Assembly: GCA_947650285.1 (NCBI GenBank)
Contig: CANTFL010001467.1
Coordinates: 124,001 to 188,000, forward strand
Source: Hyaloperonospora brassicae
Taxonomy: Eukaryota; Oomycota; Peronosporomycetes; Peronosporales; Peronosporaceae
Reading direction: 5' to 3'
DNA: 64,000 bases
Below are positions 36,270 through 48,700 of the stretch, piece after piece; within the stretch, counting starts at the first letter, position 1, and the number at the start of each line of letters is the position of its first letter. The notes under the pieces were generated by a model. The model made no database searches, was not told the origin of the DNA, and was given only the letters and a program-made list of their open reading frames with translations. A program made the translations under genes and the position numbers.

Positions 36270-36560
36270 AGAGACCATTTCACGTGGTCTATGGTAAGAG
36301 TGAGTTTGGGATATGATGAGCTTTCGTGCAGTATGAAATAGACGGCGCGGAGCATGTAGTTTTTAATCTGGAAAATTAGCAGCAACTAAGTGAGGACAAC
36401 ATTTTGATGCATGACAAGGTTATACTTGCGATGAGGTACGCACTAAATAAAGGTACGTATATCTACTTGATTGATTATGAGTAGTTTATAATATATAAAG
36501 ACTATGCGTCAGAACAAAGGTACTTAAGCATCTAAATATGTCATAAAAATCGCGATTTAC
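36270..36560 (+). pseudogene. pol: Old Gypsy RNase H relic
   Basis: One frame reads ERPFHVVYGKSEFGI, two stops, then QYEIDGAEHVVF, then HDKVILAMRYALNKG and FIIYKDYAS. This is clearly the RNase H pattern (PFxVVCDASDFAIG...DGAERVV...HDKELLAMKYAL...FVIYTDHAS). It begins about 55 bp after the MULE right end and is collinear with the RT relic at 31570-32470 once the MULE is removed. Confidence 0.75.
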
Positions 36561-36589
36561 ATGTCGCCGTCGCGGGAATTAAAACACCA

Positions 36590-37125
36590 TATATATACGT
36601 GGTGCAGTGGCGATCAAACTATTCTTGATACCCTGACCATCCACCGGCGCCCAGACGACCGACTATCAGAGACGGTACTATTTTACTAGATTTACGCTCC
36701 ATGCCTCACCTTGCGTTACCGTCGGTACGGCGAACTGCACTCTTCATGGAGGACTTGGGTCAATATTTTTTTTGACCGTGTTTGTAGTGGGGGTAGGTCA
36801 GTCATGCGGTAGCCTTCACACGATATCGAGTTCACTTGTAGGGTGCTAGATGTGAGTTACCCCGATCTCGACGAGATCGCCTTGCCCAATCTGTATATGA
36901 TGGAATCAATTAACCTTACGGTCACTTTAGCCGTCTCGCGATCTTGCAATGTCCTTCACTATGTCGATGCTTACAATCGCAGTTAGTGGGTTTAGCTTCA
37001 TAATGGTTGATATCCGGTCAAACAATATAGCGATATCACTTGTTATAGCATTCAACTAATTTAAGGTCGAGTGGCCAGTGAGCAAACCTTAAAAGAAGAC
37101 GACACGTGTACAAAATAACCCAATT
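36590..37125 (+). repeat. SINE-like dispersed repeat, copy 3 (diverged)
   Basis: The plus strand aligns with the reverse complements of 1840-2430 and 24318-24925. The A-box TGGTGCAGTGG is at 36600-36610 and TTGATACC, a B-box-like word, lies about 17 bp later. Shared blocks include GACGACCGA near 36654, CTCGACGAGATCGCCTTGCCC near 36870 and GACGACACGTGTAC near 37100. It is much more diverged than the other two copies. Confidence 0.55.
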
Positions 37126-37329
37126 GCACTCTGTTTAATTTAAATATTAAATCACAAAATGTTGGAAGCGGAGATGGCAAAGCAGACACTCCTTCGGTTC
37201 GACGCCCCAGCTACCGGGCTTGATAGTTAAGGTGGGTAATTTGTGTGGGTACACAAAATTCTAAAGGCTTATAAGATTTTGAGCGCAGGATAGAGAAAAA
37301 TATCACCTTAATATCAATAAAGCTAATGA

Positions 37330-37510
37330 CGAAACCCCGGTGGAGTCCCGTATCGCGTCTGGACCGCATTTAAATATTCCATTCATTGACCATAATACAT
37401 TTATTACCCACACGAACAATCCCTATTCGTACCAAAGACTACTGACCTGGTACCGCATGTCGTACATTCTTGCTTATCGTACCCTTGCACGATGTGGCTC
37501 ACTTCATGTA
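37330..37510 (+). pseudogene. Possible old Gypsy integrase N-terminal relic
   Basis: A frame reads DETPVESRIASG... and ends WYRMSYILAYRTLARC. The W-x4-Y-x9-C spacing and an upstream His match the start of the Gypsy integrase zinc domain. Its place after RNase H also fits, with the SINE-like copy inserted between. Identity is low, so this is tentative. Confidence 0.25.
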
Positions 37511-39336
37511 CTCTTCTTGTCGCGTATCGTGTCATGTGGTGTACACCAATCCGATCGATCGCAATTTTTACTCTGATCGCGATCGTGTCCTTTATAGGGA
37601 CCAAGTGGTGTGACGCACACCCATCTGGCCGACCGCGTGCCTGATCGCAATCTATATTCCTTTCGCGTCCGCCTCACCGATAGCGATTTCATTCTTGGTC
37701 GTGATCGCGTACGGCGTAATAAAGTTTTGTGTACAATTAATCATGATTTATTATGAGCACTCGAATTCGACTCCTTCGACGACCTCAACAATCCAATTGA
37801 CGTCATGACATTAGACGGACATAAATACCGAAGAAGCGGTTCCATGGGAGTAGTGGTGTATTAGGCTAATATAAGTTGGTGACTGACAGTTCACTCCCCT
37901 CAACCTGTAAAAAATTTGTTGAGGGTAATAATCGCCATTCATTTCCCACAGTAGCCGAAAAACCTGCCACAACCTCGAAAACCTGTTGTTGTAATATACC
38001 AGATAAAGTGGGTCGTTCCCGTACCCAAATATACCTTTAACCGAACATAAAAACCAACCAGCATCTGAAACGACCTTTTGCTGGTTCATACTTATCTGAA
38101 TCGATCGCTTCTTCTGTCACAAAGTTGAGTTATCGATATACCAATATTATCCCACTACATACTTGCCGATCGGACGACCTTTGAATTTTGCTTGTCTATG
38201 CTGACCTCTCTGCCTCTGACACTTAAATATAAAATCTTGTTCCATTTTTTCATTTTTGTCTGTAGACTTAGTATGATATCTAAATGCCACGAATAGTATG
38301 GGTTCGCGAATTGTTATGGTGAAGCCGACAGTTTTAATGTGCTGATGCGAAGTGCAATCTTACACTTGCCCGGACTAGCCGACTCAAGACAGGAGTGCTC
38401 TAATTTGTTTCTTTCGGTATCACCTTACGCTCATCATATATATTTTTCCGGCTGGGGTTGCTTGGGTCCTTCATTACGGCTTTGAGGTACTTCGATCTCG
38501 CTCTATTTATGGTCGAGGTTTAACAAGTGTGTCTAATTCTTGACATAGTGCTAAGGTGCACTTGCGTCGGTTTTATCAGGAAAGTCTTGAAAGGTCTTGT
38601 TCTAATCCATACTACTTCGTCCGTCTCGCTTCCTTAAAATGTTTAGGCTTTGCATTTAATGCTGCGTCCAATCGCGATTTAGTCTTGTTAGTATTCGCGA
38701 TCTCCGGGACTCATTTAATAATCCGCTGTCGCGATATCGGTCACCAATTTAAGCATGGAAATATCTTCTAGTGACACGCATATCTATAGCCATTAAAGTC
38801 AACAGGCTCTTACTGGGATGCTGGGAATATGAATGATATTTTATACAAGCCGAAATATAAATTTAAGCCTTTGTACTAGCCAAATCAATTGCTAGCTTAT
38901 AGTTATGCATTTTCCCCAACATTAATTTTTTTTTCACATACTAAAATTTTAGTCTAGATAGACCATGAACCAGTGTCAAACTGCCCGCTTGTTAAACAAC
39001 AATAAATAGATATTCTCAATTATATGCTCCTCAACTGAAATATGACAATATCTCAAATATAGCGATTGAGTCCTGTAATTTGTGATTATAGTCGCCGCAT
39101 AAGAAATATCTGTAATACTAGGGATACATATAGGCTTAAATTATCTTCGTGGCAACAATTAACGCTGCTGCCACGGGATCTGTTTGTATATGAAGGTCTC
39201 GAAAATGTACATACATCTATATGAGCCTACCATTATCAATTTATATTTTTCAACCAGCATTTGATTCTCGTGTACAAATTCGCAGCTCGACATCCAACTC
39301 TTATGATTTTTATATTGGTTGGTGGATTGTGGCTCA
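37511..39336. other. Unassigned sequence
   Basis: Includes a GATCGC/CGATCG-rich segment at 37540-37700 with imperfect internal repetition, and several short open frames without recognisable domains. It may be the tail of the old Gypsy relic. Confidence 0.4.
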
Positions 39337-39745
39337 CTATCGAATCATCTGCAGCTATTTTGTGCAACAATCCTACATTCCGCTTAATCGCCAAATATAC
39401 TGGACCCAGATTCATAATCAACAATAACCGACATAATGCCAGATCGGTTGGGAAGGAGCGGAATAACGACATTGTCAGTCGGAATATTAGTCCAACCTTT
39501 GGGTTTCCCGTATCACACGTCACGACTATTCTTGCCAGCATTTCATCAATGATACGTCCCTATGGCCATACATCTGAATCTTAGTATGGTAGAGTATGTT
39601 GCCCAAATTCAGCCCTATACCAAAGCACCTGGTCTAAGATCAAGGTCTTTGTACTAATATCTCCATCGATCGGATTAAACGCTGCCAAATGCTATATCCA
39701 TTTTTCTTCATGACTCAGTATATATTACTTTTAAATAGACAGGAA
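39337..39745 (-). repeat. Dispersed repeat, inverted partner of 14296-14720
   Basis: The reverse complement matches 14296-14720. The copy carries an open frame of 107 codons on the plus strand (39261-39584, ending RPYGHTSES) and 101 codons on the minus strand (39236-39541). Neither is recognised. Confidence 0.75.
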
Positions 39746-42700
39746 TCAATACTGTCATTTTCGAATTTGATCTTGATCCAACCGAAAAGCGTACTGAGTC
39801 TTTCCTTCAGAATTTATACCAAGTGAAAACAATTAAAGGACGCATTTAAAGTTATCGTGTCTTCTCTTATGTCAGTTTACGACCAATAAATTGACTTACA
39901 CGACCACCTCGAATTGTAAGAAGTGCCGGTTGAAAAGTGGCTGATTATCGGATTTGAAGACTGCCTATCAGATTCGAGATCGCCAATTGCCTTGCCTCGT
40001 AATATGTTTGCTAGGGTCTGCTATGTTCTTCTGGTTTCTCGTGAAATAACGTAGCATTTTTGTCCTTTCATTTCACATCATACCCACGTCTAATGCCGCG
40101 ATAGTTTGGCATCTTGCAAATTGAATCCTGAATGTCAATTCCTAATAAGCTTTTCTTAGTACCTATGGACGTCAAATCTGCATTGTCCACTTTTCCCGTA
40201 AAGTTGTATCGTATCATAGGCTTCAAAAACTTCTTGTGTCAAAGGTGATGGTCTACTCTCTTCAGTTAGTAAAAGGAGCAGCTGGCTTGTACAGAGATCA
40301 CACACAAGCAAAATTAACTAGTTCATTAATGAGATTATTAGTAAGTCTTCTAGGGGCAGCGCCAGTATGACATAATGGAAGGCTTCTATGTTCAAGCAAT
40401 TCATTTTTACCTTAACCTAAGCTTGAAATTTTCTATTGAAAAGCCATTCTTAAAATCAATATCTTCTATCGAATTTACTGCACGCATAACATTGATAATA
40501 TGATGAGGGGTCTGGTTATTTACGTCGCGATTTTTCTCCTTTTATAAAGTGTGGGCACCTTCATAAAAAAAGACAACTAAATATACAAGATCAAAGCCCT
40601 CTGAAGAAGATAGCATATGCCACGTAATTTGGATTTGTCTCTACATCATATTCGCACAATACGTTTAAATTGAACATAATCACCTTATTATAAAGTATTC
40701 AAATGATTCAAGAGCTTTCGTTTCGGGCAGGTGAACTCTATCTTTTAACACGAATACGATCATTCTCGTTGGTATATTCCATTTTATTGACCGAAAAGAC
40801 CTCTTCCGGCGTAAATCAAGTGATGAAGGGTCGACGTGATCAATACATGGGAAAGCAAGACTACGTATAATGTGATCATTGATCCCAGGTAGCTTGCTCG
40901 CCACTGTTTTAGGTCAAAGAACGCTTTCAACTACTATTCTTTTGTTAGGTTTTTCTGGTTGTGATAATTTTTCCGTGTAAGTCGCAACCGTTCAAAATAT
41001 CGCCAATGTCGCCATCGTCATAATGGCCAGCACCTCTGTATTTATCCTTTTAACTTCTATAACAATGAATGATCTAGATATTATGCATATGACGCTATTC
41101 CTGCTTTAGCGATTTAAAAGGTCGAAAAATATCGCACGACGAGAGTTAAACGTCTGATTTCCCTGATAATTAAGTATGAGCTATCCAGCCATACTTGAAT
41201 GGTGACAAAAGCATCTACAGCTTAATATATCGATACAATCAACTTCATTCTTTCTCTGACTGACTTTATCATCTACCGAAACAGTATAAATGTGACGAAG
41301 TGCATAACTAGCACTTTTTGCAAATTCTCACCAAATCCTAGCTAAGATTGCCCTGTGGTCAGGTCTTTTAAACGCATTAATTTGCGCGCGTACAGTTGCC
41401 CTCGAGCCGCTTATTCGATAATTTTATAAGCTCAGCAATCACACGTTATCACATTGCTCTAATGAACGAACTAAACCTACAAGACCATTAGCTTTGGATT
41501 TGATCTTGTAGCATGATTTGAAGGACCAAACCACTAAGCTTTTCAGTACTTGGGAGATGTACCTGTGTATACTGTATCCTAGTGAGTGATAGGCTAATAT
41601 ACGAATATTAGCCTTCGCTCGTTCGAGGTCGAGTCAAGCCATTTAAAAGGCATTTTGACAAATTATACAGGCTTCGTGAAATCATGTAATTCACTAAGCT
41701 CTGGTAACCGCTAGGTTATAGCGACGCTGTAAGTAGCTACGGTATCGATATGGATCTCGTTAAAACCCATTTCTAAATAAGATCATCTAAAGTAGTCAAA
41801 TGACGACTACCACCCATCCAATTACTCTCCCGCATCAATAGCTACTATCCATCTAACACGATGATCGAATCGTATATTCTGGATAACTACACACCGTCAA
41901 TTATCGTGTTTGGTTCGAGTCATCGTAAATCGCGGTCTGTGAGGCTTCGCGGCTCTACCCATTCCATTATCGCTAAGATTACATTGAATTACAGGCCTCG
42001 CATCCATACAAATATTTCATTTTATTGATTAGTTATAGGTTCTGATCGCATCTTAATATTAATGCAACGTTTAATGTTGACCAGATAAGTCTTCCATATT
42101 ATCAAGCTGTTATTTATGGCTGTATAATAATCCAGTTTGACCACAATTCCAACCAATAATAAGGTATATGATACACAATAGAAAACGACCGATATTAAAA
42201 CATTCTTGGGATGTGCTATATACCTTCTAGAAAATCATTTGAACCCACCTTTTCGGTATTTGTTACTATCTATTATATCCGTTAACTTAGTCTCAGGTAT
42301 TCATGATTCTCTCTCTTGTGAATGAAATAAATATAGCGCGCCCAGATCACTCTATCTCAAACAAACCTCTGTAGTCTCTCCAACCAAAATGTTTGAACCA
42401 ACCTCCAGTATAAGTATACGCCCAGGACAATATATTGGTCCATTTGAGAGCTCCTTTAACTTCCTTTCATATGATTGCATCATATAGAAGCGCTCGCGAA
42501 TTACTATTTTCTGCACAACACCCACAAGAGAGTCACAACAAATAAGATCTGGCCATTCAGATTTGATCTGAATAAAATATATATGTTTTAGCTCAACAGA
42601 TATTGACGTTGCATTAGCCCATAGCTAATTAACCGACCAGATAAACATAGACCATACTAAAATCCTTACCTTTTTTTATAAATCGCCCATCCAGTTGGCT

Positions 42701-45700
42701 TTCTGAAAATATGTTCTATTAAAATAATTTGATCGCATTTTTCACCTCCGACAGATTACTATATTTCTATAAAATACGCATATATTGACCTAGCTACGAC
42801 TGTTGTACTATCAATGGCACTACTTATGAAATGTCGTATATCTTTAATAGCACTGTATACACTTCAAAAGATTTAAACAACAAAGCGATCAAAATGTTCC
42901 GTGCGAACCATATGCTAGATTCGTTCCACCTTTTATACAACATCAGTCAATTCAAGCCACACTCGTGATACCACTTTAATATCATGTTGCTCTAGAGGGT
43001 CATTGTGTCGATATGATTGTTCTTAGGCAGCCATATATTTAGCCTCATTACCAAAAGATTGTGTTCGGCAATTTTGCCTTTCAAAACAATATCGATTCTT
43101 TTAATCTGTCAATCTAATGTTCATGTACTCCCCACCGATTGTAACCTTTATCATAGATTGCGGATATCACCCACGACATATAAAGAAAGGCTTATCATCT
43201 CAAATTGGGTTTTGGGCATTGGTAACCGTAAAGGTGACACGCCCCGCATTTTTACACAATTCGGTTGGATAACTGCCGCGACAGTCATCTTTAGCGAGCC
43301 AATAAATCTTTAAATCACGCGTTCTGCTGTTCCTTTCTCACGTATTTGGTATTTCATCGTAGTTAGTTGTCTCTATTCCACACTTAAATTGAATTCCAAG
43401 AATACGTCGAACATGACTTGATGCTTTCAATCGTAACTTCAAGCTTCAACTGAGCCAAAAGAGCTAATGACCATGAATCATAGTACTTGGCTATCGTTTA
43501 AGCTGTTCGGAGCAAGCTAGCTTTCACGATAGCATCATATAAAAAGTGGCATACCCAAAACCTTATTTCTACGATGCAGGTTATGACTGGGAAACGATAT
43601 CAATTATTCGCAGCAATGATCAAGAATGTCGGATTCCCTATTTCGACCTATCAGTCTGTGCATTCACAACATCAAAATAGGCGCTTCAAAAAAGACCGCC
43701 GATACGGAAGTGCAAATTACTCCGCTTGTAAATTATTCTATTTATTGGTGCCCTCCTCTCCTAATTCCGTGTATGTGGTGCAATGAGTCTTGTTCTAGCT
43801 CGTCCGTATTGGTAAGCGTACGTACCGATCAAGGTCGTTCAATTTATTATTGTAAATAGACAAACACAGCGCACAAATTCATTAATCCCATATCCTGATG
43901 AGATCTTACGTATCCCTCGCATTTATGCCCTGGTACGGACCTTGACGAAGTCGTTTGATTAAAGTTTTGCACCATTTCTTTGATGAATATTGACACATGA
44001 TGCCGTATCTTCTACATAATTCTCTAAATAATAGATATGCTCGTAACCCTATAGGCTTATCTTGGCTTAAAACGCTTGTCCAGACAGTTGTTATTGATCA
44101 AGTCGTATCACACTCCTACTATAGCGATGGCACAGCTCCTTGTGCCTTTTGCATGGAAGTACTGGCTAGCCGATGAACACTTGCGCATTTAATATTTTTT
44201 GAAAGCATGAACACATAAAAGGAAACAGGATCGCAATTGTCGATCGCACCGTTTTTTATATGTCAAATATTCTGTGCTTTAAAGTTAACCTCACCTTCCT
44301 TCTGCCGAATTAACACGTTGATTATCCATAAAAATTACACTACTCCGGAATTAATTGGCGATTAGATCGATAAAATTTAATCTGGCTAGCTCAATTGTAC
44401 CAATTTACCTATAAATTAGTGGTGTAGCTGCATTCTTCTGTCAGGGTGTCTTCTCGGGGAGAGTCCCCATTCCAGCTCTGTACGCATTCATTCTTCGCTA
44501 TATTCTAGCCATTTTCAAAATCCTGACCTCCATAAAAAATTGCTGACCCTCAAGATCGATTTAGGCATCGATTTCTTGAGTCGACAGTCCTTTTGTCGAA
44601 AAATCTCCATCATATTTTACCAACCTCCTAGCGCAGCGTAATTCTCGCTGCCAACGGACCCAATTTATATTTCCCTAAGAATCAACATTTTCTACATCCT
44701 GTTGCACGTTGACGCCAGATCAGCTCAACTTACCAATAATCATTAGGACCTTGAATTGTAATAATTTGTGTGGGTGGAATATCTCATAAACTATTATTTT
44801 TGATGAACAACAAGTACAGCGTAATTCCAGGATATGACTTGATTCATACATGCTCTATAATTGCCTATCGTTGATCTCATTCACATTAAGCGTACGATTG
44901 ATGAACGGTAAGTGACAATACATGCATTTATAATCGTGAATCAATGCCACTTAAAAATTATTTTTTGGCAGAAAACACAATTATTTGATCGAAAAACGGA
45001 GCGGTATGTTTGATAAAGGTGTGATAGATCTCTTGTCTTTAACGAACTGTACAGTATCCTGAATTCTTCGGGCGGTTTGTAATTTCGTCATCGTTTGCCT
45101 CATACCTATACATTTTTCAAAGTTGATATAGCTTATACAAAAATGATTATGTTTATTCCTCCAGCACTTCTGGGTAGACCATGATGTCGTTATAAGCGGC
45201 TATAATAGGTTGAAACCCAAACAATGATTGCGTCGTGCAACGCGTTTAGAAAAAAATCAGATCAACGCCTTTTATGGTTTGTAGTTGCCTCTAGGCCCTT
45301 AAAGACTTGTTGCTCCATGATATTTACCTTGTAACAGCCTTAATTCTTTTTCTATGACTGAGAAAGAAAACCCGTGTGCTGCATCATTAAATCAATCTCT
45401 GCAAATAATTTTTTTAAAATACCAAGAATGGATCTGTACAAGGGTATAATCAATGTAGAGTCTCTATATGATACTAAAAGTCGTTGACTGTTTGATGTGT
45501 CCCTTTACACACATCGACCGGTCGTCTGAAGGTGACTTTTGCAGATCGTGTAATCTCCGTCCAGAGCACTTTCGACGGACGTTGGCCGATCTGGCGGGCG
45601 ATATTTTTATATAGGTCAATCAAAAACACTTGAACATCCCGAACAGTGTAATGAATTTTAACCAACTTACCGTCGTGGCCAATGTCACGACCGACAATTA

Positions 45701-48700
45701 ACTTCTATATTTACCGATCCACACCCGAGGCATTTCCATCGATTACCGGCGGTGTCGGTATCGGATAATCCTAGGAGTATCAACCATCCTAAAATTGATG
45801 CTCGACGCATCTTTTAAATATATCCGCTATTTACCTAATGAATTTTGATATAAGAGACGCCTATGGTGACGTCAAAAGCTAACAAACTATCGCAATTAAA
45901 CATGTTAATAACAAATTAAGGATTCTACCGATATTTAGGTTCCACCGGACTAACAGCGGCACTATTGTTCCAGCTCCCATTTGTCAAATATCAAATATGA
46001 AAAAGTTGTACTGCTGAAGGCAAAAACGCATTGCGTTTCTTTTTAGGAGGTTTAATATAATTCAAATTGGAGATTAGAGTCAATATTGATGTGATACACA
46101 AAGGATCTTCATTGCCTTTTCACCCAAAAGTCATTGAAATTACTCCGGTGCTGTTTCCACCACTTACAGTGCGATCAGAATATGCCGCTTAACATCTTCG
46201 TCAAACCTTTTTCAGCTAAATAGTCAATAAACAAATTGTTTAATGATGTTGGTATTCTCGGCCAATGACGGTATGTCTTAAACGTAGAATAAGATCGAAT
46301 CGAGATGAACAATTTGAACTCGTCGTCTGCCGTTGTGTCTTCTGGTAAAGAAGATTTGCCTATCGGCGAATACTTTCCGCTCCCTCGATCGAGATCCGCT
46401 GGCAGTGAGGACATTTCTCACGTAAACAAGAGTATTCATGAAGATTAATCTGCTTTACTTCAATAATAACTTGCTTAAAATTCATTTATTTGCATCAATC
46501 CGAAGCGTTCAGCTGCATATACATACTTATTTGCCGTGACTCGTCGGTCGGACGTTTCATATTCTGTGTGGGATTGACATTATCACGATAATATATAAAT
46601 TTACTAACCTACTCATCAGGTGGGGTCGTCTGCCGATCCGCAATAGCCTTATACGCCAATTTTTGTCTTTTAAATAATTTTTGCAATCTCACCGACAAAA
46701 ATAGCTCGGAGATCTTGGTGTCATATCAAATCCCTTCCACATGCCCGATAATACATCTTTAGCCAGTTATTCATCACAATTGCTGATTTTGGAAATCTAC
46801 ATATATGTCTGTAAACATTGTCGTATGACCGTGTCAAATGCAAAGCTATATCTTTCGTGACTTTATTTTTCCTTAAAGCTATACATCCCGATCTTTAAAA
46901 TCAATTACTCTTTCACACGTATGGCAACATCCCAATCAGCCGCCGTTATATTTTATATTTGCATTTTACGCAGTACGCGTCCATGTAGAATCTGCAAGCT
47001 TCTTTTGGCAACCAAACTATTCATGGATAGACGAAGTCGAACCCTCCGTTTAATTTGCAGTCCAGGTTCGACATCGCTTCTAGTTCCAGACATTTCCTGC
47101 ATTTAGACCAAATAAATAATCCAATACAGCAACGGTAATTTGGCCAATGTTCGTCCTATCTTTTTTGACAAACTTATGACGATCAGACTTACCATAGACC
47201 TTGCGAGCGATGCGGTGTCAATGACTAAATTTTTTAGTACAAAACTGTATTGCAATGTTGTTTCTCATTGGCTATCTTTCCTTAAAAAATCGCCCTGTTG
47301 AAATACATACAAGATGCATGATATGTCGAATATCTATGCGATGTACTTGGGGCAAGTTCAGACTTCACGCTTGGTTCGTATCGCAGTGGTACTTGCTCAT
47401 TTTTAGACCATACAAGCAAGCTAAAACATTATTATAGGGATGAATTAGCTTCCATATTTTGTTGCTTAAAATCCGTGAGATATGTTATTGCTGTTTTTAC
47501 GATTTACATATTTGGATCCCACTTTGCTCGTTTCGTTCCAAATTGTTTGTTCTGAAAAGCGTCCAAGTGCTCTATCGTTTTGCGCTCTCTCTCAGCATCT
47601 CTACAATATGTTTGGGACGTACCGTTGGCGGATAATGCTATATAACCCTTATCCCGGACATGCTACGCATTGTACTTTTTGAAACAGGCGCGACTTTCAA
47701 AACTTTTTTTACTCTACTTAGCTTCGCGGCGATACTATTACTACGTAAACGATCTTATCATCCCCGATCAACATGATTGTTCAAATCGCAGTAGGTACAT
47801 GGACATGGATTTATTGGCATATTGAATCCTTCTATCTTGCTGATGAACAGGCACGTCGATCTTATACAAAACGACAATTTACTTATCCCCAATCCGAGGT
47901 TAGGACTACAAGGATCGGTCTCAAGCAATCCTCTAGTTTTGATCCACGAAGGTCCTATCCCGATCCATGGCTTGTGTCTCTGGAACAAAGCTTTACTACG
48001 ACCCACATATTTTTAGATAATACCTGGTACTAAGTTACCATCTGGCATCAATTCGGTCAAACTCATCCTCACCCTGATATAGCGAGATATCTGATACCCA
48101 TTTACGCGCTGTATTGGTTTTATCGTTTACGCATCTAGGACATCTAAAAATGGCTGACGGGATCGTGTTTCCTCAAAGTGTCTTATAGAGGTCGCAATAC
48201 TTTTTGCGTCGAGCTCGCTTTCCCGTATTTACAGTTGTCGATTCTAGCCCTAAATGGGACTGAGACGGTTCAAATATTGGTAGAAGATTTCATCCGAGAA
48301 TTTTTTTCGCACAGTGGCAATATCATTTTACCGAATATTAAGTAGTGCGTCGGTATGCGAGGTACCTTTGTAAATATAACTGCCACCATCAAATTTACTG
48401 TACACTCAACCCACCTGCTCCTCTATTATTAAGATATATGATGCCACTAATTTTTTGTGAGACCTCGTTTCTCAAATTCTCAAAGAAAAGTTTAGGCTTT
48501 TGCTCGCTTTAACAACAGCTTCGTTCAGTTGTGGTAGTTATGCTGTAATACATTATTTTTTAATAGTCGAGTTTTCCGTCACACCGTTTACTTAAAAACT
48601 TTCTGCTTACAATGGGAAACGTATATATACCTTCGTATGCTGACCTATAGATAAACATCCGTGTTACGGCCCACTTGGCTTATTTTAGTTGTGAATCTTT

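Noticed and set aside
41592..41613. Hairpin GGCTAATAT-ACGA-ATATTAGCC
   Set aside because: A single 9-bp stem in AT-rich DNA is expected by chance at this length; no flanking element was seen.
43574..43859. Open frames with VSVRTDQG, reminiscent of Copia integrase
   Set aside because: The downstream blocks are missing or wrongly spaced, so the similarity is too short.
47758..48033. Overlapping open frames on both strands
   Set aside because: Several frames are open at once, as expected from local composition; no motif is visible.
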